Source: Metapseudomonas sp043392685
GTDB taxonomy: Bacteria > Pseudomonadota > Gammaproteobacteria > Pseudomonadales > Pseudomonadaceae
Assembly (NCBI GenBank): GCA_043392685.1
Contig: JBHZGM010000010.1
Direction: 5' to 3' (one strand)
Length of the DNA: 64,000 nucleotides
Shown: piece by piece, positions 1 to 12,167 of the stretch
How positions within the stretch are numbered: position 1 is the first letter of the stretch
How the letters are laid out: each line of letters begins with the position of its first letter
Position numbers and translations under genes: made by a program
Notes under the pieces: generated by a model
Told to the model about the DNA's origin: nothing
The model's database searches: none
What the model saw: the letters and a program-made list of their open reading frames with translations, nothing else

Positions 1-20
1 ACACTAGGAGGGTAACCGCC

Positions 21-275
21 ATGACCCAAGTGACTATCTACACCACCGCGCACTGCCCTTACTGCGTGAGCGCCAAGCGGCTGCTATCGAGCAAGGGGGT
101 CATCCCTTACGAAATCAACGTTGAAGAATCACCCCGACATCTAGCGGAAATGATGCAGCGGTCCCAGCGCAGAACCGTTCCGCAGATCTTTGTTGGTGAT
201 GTTCATATCGGCGGTTTTGATGATCTGGCAAGCCTCGTTGACAAGGGCCGCCTCGATACATTGCTTCACGCCTGA
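21..275 (+). CDS. grxC: Glutaredoxin 3 (GrxC)
   Basis: An 84-residue monothiol/dithiol redox carrier that uses glutathione to reduce protein disulfides and ribonucleotide reductase in the cytoplasm. The dithiol site CPYC is at residues 12-15, the TVPQIF segment supplies the cis-proline of the thioredoxin fold, and a GG-D glutathione-binding motif follows. Length matches GrxC exactly. The start is supported by GGAGG ten bases upstream. It is the first gene of the window, so any upstream operon partner (often secB or a rhodanese in Pseudomonas) lies outside. A stem-loop follows the stop. High confidence. Confidence 0.96.
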   Translation: MTQVTIYTTAHCPYCVSAKRLLSSKGVIPYEINVEESPRHLAEMMQRSQRRTVPQIFVGDVHIGGFDDLASLVDKGRLDTLLHA

Positions 276-282
276 GATGCAA

Positions 283-317
283 GAGTGCTTTGGAGCGAGC
301 TCCGCTCCGGAGCACTC
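283..317 (+). terminator. Stem-loop after grxC
   Basis: GAGTGCT at 283-289 pairs with AGCACTC at 311-317, and GGAGCG inside pairs with CGCTCC, giving a long hairpin eight bases after the grxC stop. There is no clear T-run, so it is a possible but not textbook terminator. Confidence 0.45.
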
Positions 318-618
318 ATTGCCTCGTCTCAGTGCCAGGTGAGTCGAATGGAGCAAGATCCCGGGCTCTGTCCGCAATCTGGAGTCTTGCCCGGATGGCC
401 CAAATGTCTCTGAGCCAGAGCGGTGCTTTCTGTCCGGCTGGCTTTCCCTTGTTCCACGGTTGATGGCCGTAGGTGGTAGTGGTGGCCATGGCTTGTCCTC
501 CATGTGAGGAAGGACAAGGGTGGGCCAGCCATAGCGCCGCTCGCCAACCGGCCAGGAGCGGACGTTGAATAGCTGTTCACCGTCGGCCCGGCCATTCATC
601 GTTTCGCCTGCATTGCGA
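318..618. other. Intergenic stretch with no supported gene
   Basis: Open frames on the minus strand cross this stretch, but none has a plausible ribosome site or recognisable motif. I see no RNA gene or mobile-element end. It separates grxC from the convergent Sco-cytochrome gene. Confidence 0.4.
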
Positions 619-1620
<1,002 letters not shown>

Positions 1621-1686
1621 GTAGCCCTCGCTGATTGGTTGGTGTCGCCCACGAAGGGCCGCAGCGGCCCTTCGTGTCATGCGCAC

Positions 1687-5403
<3,717 letters not shown>

Positions 5404-5830
5404 GTGCCTTGACCTCGATCCAGCTATACGGCTTGGCGCCACTAATGGCGATTTGCCCGACAGATGAGGCTTCAGCAAAGGTCGTACCAGAAATAATTTC
5501 TTTGTTATTCAAGATACTGAATTGCGTGTCATGCATAACTTCATACTTGCCTCCTGGTCCCTGGATCATGGCTAGTTGCTATTGGTGAATAGCTGGCTCG
5601 CGGCCGCTGCGCCATACCGAATGTGGAAATGGAAAAGGGACAATCCACGCATTCACCCCTGGCTAATGTGTCAAAAAATGGGGGACATCCCCACCTGTGG
5701 GTGGGTGAAAACCTCTGAAGTTGGGTCTGTCGCATTGGCTTCCCTGGTGAGCTGATAGTCAGCGATTCGATCGCATTGGGCAGGACTTCCGAGCATGTCC
5801 CGCGACGTGCTCATGGGGGGTTAGCGGCTC
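5404..5830. other. Leader of the oxidase gene and unassigned sequence
   Basis: This holds the upstream region of the minus-strand multicopper oxidase gene, which presumably carries its promoter, though I see no convincing -35/-10 or -24/-12 element. The part nearest 5830 adjoins the integrase remnant and may be leftover element DNA. No gene is supported. Confidence 0.4.
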
Positions 5831-6013
5831 ATGGATCAAGCTCGCGGGCAGGCACGAAGGCAGGTGCACCTCTATAAGCGAGCGGGTAAGGACGGGCAGA
5901 AGATCGCCGGACATGCCAGCGAAGATATGACGCGCAACTACCAGAAAGACTACTCGGAAGTGATCTGGTCCGAGGTGGAAGCTGACCTGGATATTGCGGA
6001 AATTGCGGGCTGA
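5831..6013 (+). pseudogene. C-terminal fragment of a phage-type tyrosine integrase
   Basis: Only the last ~55 residues of a tyrosine recombinase remain. The segment KDGQKIAGHASEDMTRNYQK carries the GH..S..T..Y pattern around the catalytic His and the nucleophilic Tyr, followed by an acidic tail typical of Pseudomonas phage/genomic-island integrases. The catalytic Arg region and the whole N-terminus are absent, so it cannot function. It ends next to a strong hairpin and a tRNA-Pro 3' half, the usual position of an integrase gene beside its att site. Interpreted as the scar of an excised or decayed integrated element. Confidence 0.78.
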
Positions 6014-6062
6014 GTTTTGCGCGCATTTTGCGCAAGTTTTGCGCACGCCTCAGAAATGAAAA

Positions 6063-6090
6063 AGGCTCAAGCACCTAAGTGCTTGAGCCT
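6063..6090 (+). terminator. Perfect hairpin after the integrase remnant
   Basis: AGGCTCAAGCAC and GTGCTTGAGCCT form a perfect 12-bp stem with a CTAA loop, between the integrase stop and the tRNA-like segment. It probably terminated the integrase transcript; no long T-run follows on the plus strand, while an upstream AAAA gives a modest T-run on the minus strand. Confidence 0.6.
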
Positions 6091-6101
6091 CTTCAGAAAT
6101 A

Positions 6102-6147
6102 TGGTCGGGACGGAGTGATTCGAACACTCGACCCCGTGCCCCCATGC
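6102..6147 (-). other. 3' half of tRNA-Pro (GGG-type), attachment-site remnant
   Basis: On the minus strand this reads from the anticodon arm (GCATGGGGGCACGGGGTC) through the T arm (GAGTGTTCGAATCACTC) to CGTCCCGACCA. The T arm pairs perfectly and the CCA end is encoded. The 5' half (CGGGACG..., D arm) is not found in the flanking sequence, so this is not an expressed tRNA. Islands and phages using tRNA-Pro leave exactly this 3' segment as an att copy. An intact tRNA-Pro is expected elsewhere in the genome. Confidence 0.75.
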
Positions 6148-6284
6148 CGGTGGCCGACCTCGTAACCCACTGATTTCACAAGCATAATCTAGGGCGCTCG
6201 CTGCAACCGATGTCCTACGCTACCTGACCGTTTTCAACGATTTCCCGCAAAAGTCCCTGACCGGGATGGCACGTCCTGCTGCCA

Positions 6285-7349
6285 TTAGGGACGACCGGCG
6301 ATCCACTGCCCGGCGCGCTCGAACAGCTTTTGCGCAGCAGCGTGCAGTTGCTCCCCAACCGCTCGAGGAGCCTTACCGGCGCACGCACGGGCATGGGTAC
6401 CTTCCAGAACTATGCCCAGTTTGTAGCAGGCCAGCACGGTGTACCAGTGCACATTGTCCAGGTCTCGTTGGCTGCCCTTGGCGTACTGGGCTACCAACTC
6501 ATCGGCCCTGGGGAAGCCCTCCCAGGGTTGGGGTGCTGCCGGTCCAGCGGATACACCATTGGCGTCCGGCCAGGTAGCCAGCATCCAACCCAGATCGAGC
6601 AACGGGTCGCCCGCCGTGGTCATTTCCCAGTCGACGACCGCGGCCAGCGAGGGGCCATCCTTGCGGAACATGACATTGGCCAGATGGTAGTCGCCATGCA
6701 TCAGTCCCGGCAGGAACGACTTCGGCCGCTTCTCCTCCAGCCAGCGGCCAATACCCGCCACATCGCCCAGCGCTGCCGTACCGGTCCACCCGGCATACTC
6801 GACGTAACCGTCCAACTGCGCCTTCCAACGCGGTACCTGACGCTCGAGGAAGCCATCGGGCCTGCCCAGATCGGCTAGACCCACACCCTTCAGATCCACC
6901 CGCCCCAAGGCCGCCGCGCCATCCGCCAATGCCAGACCCATGGCGTGCCGGATGGCAGGATCGCTGGCGTGCAGTTCCGGCATCTCGGCGCAGGCGTTGA
7001 AGCCCTCGACCGGCTCCATGAGGTAGAAGGCCGAGCCCAGAACCTCAACGCTTTCACAGCCAGCGATAAAACCGGCGTGCGGCACCTCGGTGTCCTTGAG
7101 GGCCGCAAGCACCCGCATCTCGCGGCGCATGGTGCTGTTGCCATCGACCCGCGGATGCAGCGGCGGGCGGCGCAACACGAAGTCGCGCCCGCCACGCTGA
7201 AAACGCAACAGCAGATTCTGGGTGCCGCCGGCCAGCGACTGCGCACCGACGATGGGGCCCTCACCCAGCCCCTGCTCATCCATCCAGCCGATCAGCCGTT
7301 CAATGTCCACTAGTGCCTGCCAGCGCAGGCCGTTTGCAAGATCACTCAT
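6285..7349 (-). CDS. APH-family phosphotransferase (ACAD10/11 kinase-domain type)
   Basis: A 354-residue soluble kinase-fold protein of the aminoglycoside phosphotransferase superfamily. The catalytic loop reads HGDYHLANVMF and the metal-binding segment VVDWEMTTAGDPLLDLGW, the form found in the APH domain of eukaryotic ACAD10/ACAD11 and in LvaA of Pseudomonas rather than in antibiotic kinases. The likely substrate is a hydroxyacyl-CoA (inference from family). Start at 7349 ATG is preferred over GTG 7352 because AGAGGG sits seven bases upstream. It is the last gene of the catabolic array, 26 bases after the ACAD gene it would partner. Confidence 0.85.
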   Translation of the reverse strand: MSDLANGLRWQALVDIERLIGWMDEQGLGEGPIVGAQSLAGGTQNLLLRFQRGGRDFVLRRPPLHPRVDGNSTMRREMRVLAALKDTEVPHAGFIAGCESVEVLGSAFYLMEPVEGFNACAEMPELHASDPAIRHAMGLALADGAAALGRVDLKGVGLADLGRPDGFLERQVPRWKAQLDGYVEYAGWTGTAALGDVAGIGRWLEEKRPKSFLPGLMHGDYHLANVMFRKDGPSLAAVVDWEMTTAGDPLLDLGWMLATWPDANGVSAGPAAPQPWEGFPRADELVAQYAKGSQRDLDNVHWYTVLACYKLGIVLEGTHARACAGKAPRAVGEQLHAAAQKLFERAGQWIAGRP

Positions 7350-7375
7350 CACTCATCCCTCTTGCGTCGGATAGG

Positions 7376-8668
7376 TCACAGCACTGCCTGCAAGTCTTCG
7401 AGGGAATCGCCGTACAGGCCGAGAGCTCTTTCGCGCTGACGCGGCAGGTGATAGGACGGGAACAGGTCGGTTGTCGGTTGATAGCCGGCGAGCACCTCGC
7501 GCGCTACGGTGACCTTATGTACTTCGGTCGGGCCGTCGGCGAGGCCGAGGAAGAAAGAGTTGATTACGCTGTGCGCGAACGGCATCTCGTTGGAGACCCC
7601 GATCGAGCCATGCAGGTGCAGGGCACGCGCGGCGATGTCATGAAGAACCTTGGGCATCATCGCCTTGACTGCGGCAATATCCTTGCGCACCCGCTTGTAG
7701 TCCTGGTGCTTGTCGATCAGCCAGGCGGTGCGCAGGACCAGCAGGCGGAACTGCTCCAGTTCGATCCAGCTGTCGGCGATCTTCTCCTGCACCAGTTGCT
7801 TCTTCGCCAGCCGCTCGCCCTTGGTCACCCGCGACAGTACGCGCTCGCAAGTCATATCGAGGATTGCCTTGCATTCACCGATGGTGCGCATCGCATGGTG
7901 GATGCGGCCGCCCCCCAGGCGGGTCTGGGCGACGACGAAGGCCTGTCCTTCGCCACCAAGGATGTGGTCGGCCGGCACGCGCACGTTCGTGTAGCGGAGA
8001 TAGCCATGGGTGGCCACCTTCTCCGAGGCGAAGCCGACGTCGCGGATGATTTCGAGTCCAGGCGTGCCGGCTGGAACGATGAACATCGACTGGGCGGAAA
8101 TCAGCGGAGCATCCGGATTGGTGACCGCCATGACGATGAAGAAATCGGCGAAGCTGGCGTTCGAGGAGAACCATTTCTCGCCGTTGATCACCCACTCGTT
8201 ACCGTCACGTACCGCAGTGGTGGTGAACACCTGGGGATCAGCGCCACCCTGCGGCTCGGTCATCGAGAAGCAGGAAACGATCTCGCCGGCCAGCAATGGC
8301 TCGAGCCAGCGCTTCTTCTGCTCGGGGGTGCCGAAGTGGGCGAGAATTTCGGCGTTGCCACTGTCCGGTGCCTGGCAGCCAAAGACTACCGGAGCGAAAT
8401 CGGAACGACCGAGAATCTCGTTCATCAGGCCCAGCTTCACCTGGCCGAAGCCCTGTCCGCCCAGTTCAGGCCCCAGATGGCAGGCCCACAGGCCACGCGC
8501 CTTGACCTCCTGCTGTAACGGCCGTACCAGGCGAATGTTGGCCGGATTCTTCACGTCGTAGGCGCAATCCAGCACATGGTCGAGCGGCTCGACACGGGTA
8601 CGGACGAATTCATCGATCCAGTCGAGTTGCGCCTGGAATTCGGCATCGGTTTCAAAAGACCAGCTCAT
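7376..8668 (-). CDS. Acyl-CoA dehydrogenase, ACAD10/11-like
   Basis: A 430-residue FAD-dependent acyl-CoA dehydrogenase. FAD/substrate segments SMTEPQGGADP and WVINGEKWFSSNA are present, and the C-terminal half has GGRIHHAMRT and LADGPTEVHKVT, both hallmarks of the ACAD10/11 and LvaC subgroup. In that subgroup the dehydrogenase domain can remove phosphate from a 4-phosphoacyl-CoA, yielding enoyl-CoA. Downstream on the same strand is the separate APH-like kinase; together they look like a split form of the fused eukaryotic enzyme. Ordinary alpha,beta-dehydrogenation of a long or branched acyl-CoA remains possible. Confidence 0.9.
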   Translation of the reverse strand: MSWSFETDAEFQAQLDWIDEFVRTRVEPLDHVLDCAYDVKNPANIRLVRPLQQEVKARGLWACHLGPELGGQGFGQVKLGLMNEILGRSDFAPVVFGCQAPDSGNAEILAHFGTPEQKKRWLEPLLAGEIVSCFSMTEPQGGADPQVFTTTAVRDGNEWVINGEKWFSSNASFADFFIVMAVTNPDAPLISAQSMFIVPAGTPGLEIIRDVGFASEKVATHGYLRYTNVRVPADHILGGEGQAFVVAQTRLGGGRIHHAMRTIGECKAILDMTCERVLSRVTKGERLAKKQLVQEKIADSWIELEQFRLLVLRTAWLIDKHQDYKRVRKDIAAVKAMMPKVLHDIAARALHLHGSIGVSNEMPFAHSVINSFFLGLADGPTEVHKVTVAREVLAGYQPTTDLFPSYHLPRQRERALGLYGDSLEDLQAVL

Positions 8669-8693
8669 CGATAGTTCTCCGGAAAAATTGGGA

Positions 8694-9464
8694 TCAGGCC
8701 AGAGTCAGGCCGCCGTCGACGATCAGGGTCTGTCCGACGACGTAGGAAGCCAGGGGCGAAGCGAGGAAGACGACGGCGCCCGCCATTTCCTCGGGAAGAC
8801 CTGTACGGCCGAGCGGGATACGGTCAAGCACCCCGGCGAGCCGCGCCGGGACCTCGGTGGTGACCTTGGTCAGCTTGGTCTCGACCAACCCGGGAGCGAT
8901 GCCATTAACGCGGATGCCCTCGCCAGCCCAGGCCTCGCCCAGGCTGGCGGTCAGGCCGACGACAGCATGCTTGGAAGCTGAATAGGCCGGATTGCCGCGT
9001 GCGGAACGGAAACCGGTGGTGGAGCTGAGGGTTACCAGCGCACCCCGGCTCTCGCGCAGCATCGGCTGGAACTTCAGCGCACAGGCCATCTGGCTGGCCA
9101 GGTTGACCTGCACCACCTTGTCGAAGCCGTCCATGGCGAACTCGGCACGCTTGTAGAGGACGATGCCCTGGGCCAGCACCAGCACGTCGAGACGCTCGAA
9201 GGCTGGATGTGCGGAATCGATGGAAGCCTGGGTGGACACATCGACCTGCGCATAATGCAGGCCCTCCAGGTCTGAGCCTTCTTCCGGGCTGTAGTCGCTG
9301 GCCGCGGCGCGGGTGCCCCAGACATGCACCTCCGCGCCGAGGCGGCGGAACGTCTGGGCGATGCCGTTGCCGATGCCGCTGGAGCCACCGACCACCAGAA
9401 CGGTCTTGCCGTTGAAGTCGAGGGCGTTGGTGAAGCTCGGAAGAACGGAAGACGAAATTGTCAT
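8694..9464 (-). CDS. Short-chain dehydrogenase/reductase
   Basis: A 256-residue SDR. The Rossmann cofactor motif GGSSGIGNG lies near the N-terminus after a ~15-residue leader, the catalytic YSASK follows, then NGIAPG and a C-terminal GQTLIVDGG. The Thr/Gly motif TGxxxGxG is altered to GGSSGIG at its first position. Likely an NAD(P)-dependent 3-hydroxyacyl-CoA or hydroxysteroid-type dehydrogenase in the beta-oxidation array. Start at 9464 removes an out-of-family 72-residue extension that overlaps the preceding gene; the ribosome site is weak (AAGAGAT). Confidence 0.85.
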   Translation of the reverse strand: MTISSSVLPSFTNALDFNGKTVLVVGGSSGIGNGIAQTFRRLGAEVHVWGTRAAASDYSPEEGSDLEGLHYAQVDVSTQASIDSAHPAFERLDVLVLAQGIVLYKRAEFAMDGFDKVVQVNLASQMACALKFQPMLRESRGALVTLSSTTGFRSARGNPAYSASKHAVVGLTASLGEAWAGEGIRVNGIAPGLVETKLTKVTTEVPARLAGVLDRIPLGRTGLPEEMAGAVVFLASPLASYVVGQTLIVDGGLTLA

Positions 9465-9541
9465 GGTTCGAATGATCTCTTCAGATGCGGGGAGCGCTGG
9501 CTCCCCTGCGGGTTTCGCCGATATGCGGGTTGCCACATCCG

Positions 9542-10303
9542 TCAGGAGGCGGTGATTCCGCCATCCACTGCAAGCGCCTGGCCCGTGGTGAAGCTGGCTC
9601 CATCGCTGCAGAGGAACAGCACGGTGGCGGCGATCTCTTCGGGACGTCCCAACCTGCCAAGCGGATGCATGGCCGCCCACCGCTCAGGCAATTGCGGGTC
9701 GTTCCCGGCCACCTGCTGGTACATGGGCGTTTCGATCACCCCAGGACATACGGCATTCACCCGGATGCCCTTCTTCGCGTATTCGACCGCGGCCGAACGG
9801 GTCAGGCCGATCACCGCGTGCTTGGAAGCCGAATAGATGCCCATCTTCCCGACGCCCTTCAGGCCGGCGATCGACGCGGTATTGACGATGGCACCACCAC
9901 CCTGGGCGAGCATCAGCTGAAGCTGGTACTTCATGCACAGCCAGACGCCCTTGACGTTGGCATCCATGATGAAGTCGAAGTCAGCCTCGCTGCTGTCGGC
10001 CATGCGTCCCTTCTCGCGCTCGACACCGGCATTGTTCAGGGCGTAATCGAGGCGCCCGTACTGGGCCACCGTCCGTTCCAGCAGCGACTTCACTTCGGCT
10101 TCGACTGCGACGTTGCAGCGAATGAAGATCGCCTCGCCTCCCGCCTGGCGGATCAGTTTCACCGTCTCTTCGCCCCCTTCGACGTTGAGATCACTGACCG
10201 CCACCTTGAGGCCTTGCGCCGCGAACGCCTGGGCAGTCGCTCGCCCGATGCCGCCAGCCGCACCCGTGACCAGAGCGACCTTGCCGGAAAATGTCATGAC
10301 CAT
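9542..10303 (-). CDS. Short-chain dehydrogenase/reductase
   Basis: A 253-residue classical SDR with TGAAGGIGRAT (cofactor), NNAGVE, the catalytic Ser in NTASIAGLKG, YSASK, and VNAVCPGVIETPM. The C-terminal LAVDGG is complete. The start at 10303 follows AGGAG with six-base spacing. Probably oxidises a 3-hydroxyacyl-CoA or a ring hydroxyl of the pathway substrate; SDR sequence alone does not set the substrate. It lies between an enoyl-CoA hydratase gene and another SDR gene on the same strand. Confidence 0.88.
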   Translation of the reverse strand: MVMTFSGKVALVTGAAGGIGRATAQAFAAQGLKVAVSDLNVEGGEETVKLIRQAGGEAIFIRCNVAVEAEVKSLLERTVAQYGRLDYALNNAGVEREKGRMADSSEADFDFIMDANVKGVWLCMKYQLQLMLAQGGGAIVNTASIAGLKGVGKMGIYSASKHAVIGLTRSAAVEYAKKGIRVNAVCPGVIETPMYQQVAGNDPQLPERWAAMHPLGRLGRPEEIAATVLFLCSDGASFTTGQALAVDGGITAS

Positions 10304-10356
10304 ACATTGCTCCTGTAGGCGGCACCCGGGCCGCCGTTTTTGTGGTAACCCGAAAA

Positions 10357-11163
10357 TCAACCGCGCCCGGAGAACGCCGGTTCGCGCTTGTCGAAAAACG
10401 CCTGGACGCCTTCCTCGAAGCTCGGCAAGTCCAGCAGCTCGCGCTGGCGCTCCGCTTCGTAGGCGAGCTGGCTGGAAAGATCGTTGCGACTGGCTGCATC
10501 GAATGCCCGGCGCGCCTCGATCACTCCGTTGGCCGGCAGTCGGGACAGTTGCCGGGCGATCTTCATCGCCTCCGCAGGCAATGCGTCGTCATCGACACAG
10601 GCATGCAGCATTCCCCAGTCCCTGGCCTGTTCCGCCGACCAGCGTTCGCCGGCGAGGGACAGCGCCAGCGCTCGCGCCGCACCCAGGGTGCGCTGCAGGA
10701 ACCAGGTGGCACCGAGATCGGGAATCAGGCCGAGCTTCGTCACGAAGGGCAGGTAGAAATAGGCCGAGCGCGCGGCGACGATGACATCGCCCGCCAGGGC
10801 AATTCCCACCGCGCCACCGGCCACACCGCCGTTCAGCGCAACCAGCACCGGCACCGGCATTTCGCGCAATTCGCGAGTCACCCGATTGAACACCTGATGC
10901 ATCATCCGGCCGACGTTCTCTCCGCGACTGAGTCCCAGATCGTTCGCCTGAGTGAGAGCGCCGAGATCAGCTCCGGCGCTGAACAGTCTGCCGCTGCCTA
11001 TCAGCAGCAAGGCACGCACCGTCTTGTCGCGACGTGCCTCCGCAAGCGCGGCGAGTACTTCGTTGAGCATCGTTTCGTTGAGCGCATTGAGGGTCTGTGG
11101 CTGGTTCAGCGTAATGACCGCAACCGCACCGTCCCGGGCATAGGTGATCGCCTGGAAATTCAT
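10357..11163 (-). CDS. Enoyl-CoA hydratase/isomerase (crotonase family)
   Basis: A 268-residue crotonase-fold protein. VITLNQPQTLNALNETML is the family N-terminus, GSGRLFSAGADLGAL gives the first oxyanion-hole strand, and ALNGGVAGGAVGIALAGD the second. The second crotonase catalytic Glu is not obvious: the helix after the oxyanion hole reads FVTKLGLIPDLGATWFL, as in PaaG-like isomerases with a single acid residue. It may therefore be a double-bond isomerase rather than a hydratase. Start has GAGGAA seven bases upstream. Lies 50 bases downstream of a second crotonase gene. Confidence 0.87.
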   Translation of the reverse strand: MNFQAITYARDGAVAVITLNQPQTLNALNETMLNEVLAALAEARRDKTVRALLLIGSGRLFSAGADLGALTQANDLGLSRGENVGRMMHQVFNRVTRELREMPVPVLVALNGGVAGGAVGIALAGDVIVAARSAYFYLPFVTKLGLIPDLGATWFLQRTLGAARALALSLAGERWSAEQARDWGMLHACVDDDALPAEAMKIARQLSRLPANGVIEARRAFDAASRNDLSSQLAYEAERQRELLDLPSFEEGVQAFFDKREPAFSGRG

Positions 11164-11213
11164 GATCGATTCCTCGATGGTCTGCTTGTCGTGGTTCTCG
11201 GTTGGTTGACCGG

Positions 11214-12134
11214 TCAGGCCCTGGCCACGCCCTTGTCATTGGCATTCGGCTTCGCGGCGGTGCTGCCCGCTGCCGCTGCGGCGCTGGTCATGCGCGGCGC
11301 CCCGGATGGATCGACCAGCATGCCGAAGCGCATCAGGTTGTGGCTGTGGCAGACCTGGTGCAGGGCGAAGGCGGTCTGCATGGCGGAGACCCGGCCCTGA
11401 GCGTCCTGCGCGGCATTCAGCGCCTCCTTGGTCAGCTTCAGGGCGAACATCGGCTTCTGCGCGATGTTCATCGCCAGCGCCAGGGTGAAATCCTCCAGCT
11501 GCTCCTTCGCCACCACGTGGTTGACCATGCCCATGCGCCAGGCATCCCGGGCAGTGAGCCAGCCGGAAGTGAAGAGGAATTCCTTGGCCTGGCGCAGCCC
11601 CATCTCCCATGGATGAACGAAGTACTCCGCGCCACAGATGCCCATGGCGACGGTGTTGTCCATGAACAGGGCATCTTCGGCAGCGACGATCAGGTCGCAC
11701 GGCCACACCAGCATCAGGCCGCCGGCGATGCACTTGCCCTGCACCTGGGCGATGGTAGGCTTGGCGATGTTGCGCCAGCGCTCGGACAACCCGATATAGA
11801 TCTCCTTCTCACGGGTCATCTGCGCTTCAGTGCCGGAAGTACAGCAACCGAAGCCACACCAGGTGCCAACCGTCTGAAACTCGGCCATGTTCTCGATAGC
11901 GTTTTCCTCGGTGATGTCATGCCCGGCCGAGAAATGCTCACCCTTGGCAGCGAGGATGATCACCTTCACCTCGTCGTCGCCATTGGCTTGATCGAAGGCG
12001 GCATTCAGCTCGTAGAGCAGGCGTGTGTCCTGGGCGTTGCGCTTGTCCACGCGGTCGAGGCTGATACGCGCAACATGAGGCGCCGGCTTTTCGTAAGCGA
12101 TGCTCTGGAAATCGGTGGAAGGAATCTGATTCAT
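11214..12134 (-). CDS. Enoyl-CoA hydratase/isomerase family protein
   Basis: A 306-residue crotonase-fold protein with VARISLDRVDKRNAQDT and AKGEHFSAGHDITEEN at the first oxyanion position, and VQGKCIAGGLMLVWPCD at the second. The usual catalytic Glu pair is not evident: the corresponding helix reads MGICGAEYFVHPWEMGLRQA. It matches a Pseudomonas/actinobacterial subgroup annotated as enoyl-CoA hydratase near terpene or steroid catabolic genes. The C-terminus ends in an Ala/Lys-rich tail. Preceded by GAGGAAAAACC and followed by the other crotonase gene. Confidence 0.85.
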   Translation of the reverse strand: MNQIPSTDFQSIAYEKPAPHVARISLDRVDKRNAQDTRLLYELNAAFDQANGDDEVKVIILAAKGEHFSAGHDITEENAIENMAEFQTVGTWCGFGCCTSGTEAQMTREKEIYIGLSERWRNIAKPTIAQVQGKCIAGGLMLVWPCDLIVAAEDALFMDNTVAMGICGAEYFVHPWEMGLRQAKEFLFTSGWLTARDAWRMGMVNHVVAKEQLEDFTLALAMNIAQKPMFALKLTKEALNAAQDAQGRVSAMQTAFALHQVCHSHNLMRFGMLVDPSGAPRMTSAAAAAGSTAAKPNANDKGVARA

Positions 12135-12167
12135 GGTTTTTCCTCGGTGTTGCTCAAGGGGTTCGAC

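Noticed and set aside
329..599. Minus-strand frames between grxC and the Sco gene
   Set aside because: No ribosome site, no family resemblance, and unbalanced composition; treated as intergenic.
6102..6147. A functional tRNA-Pro gene
   Set aside because: Only the anticodon-to-CCA half is present; the D arm and 5' acceptor strand are missing from the flanks.
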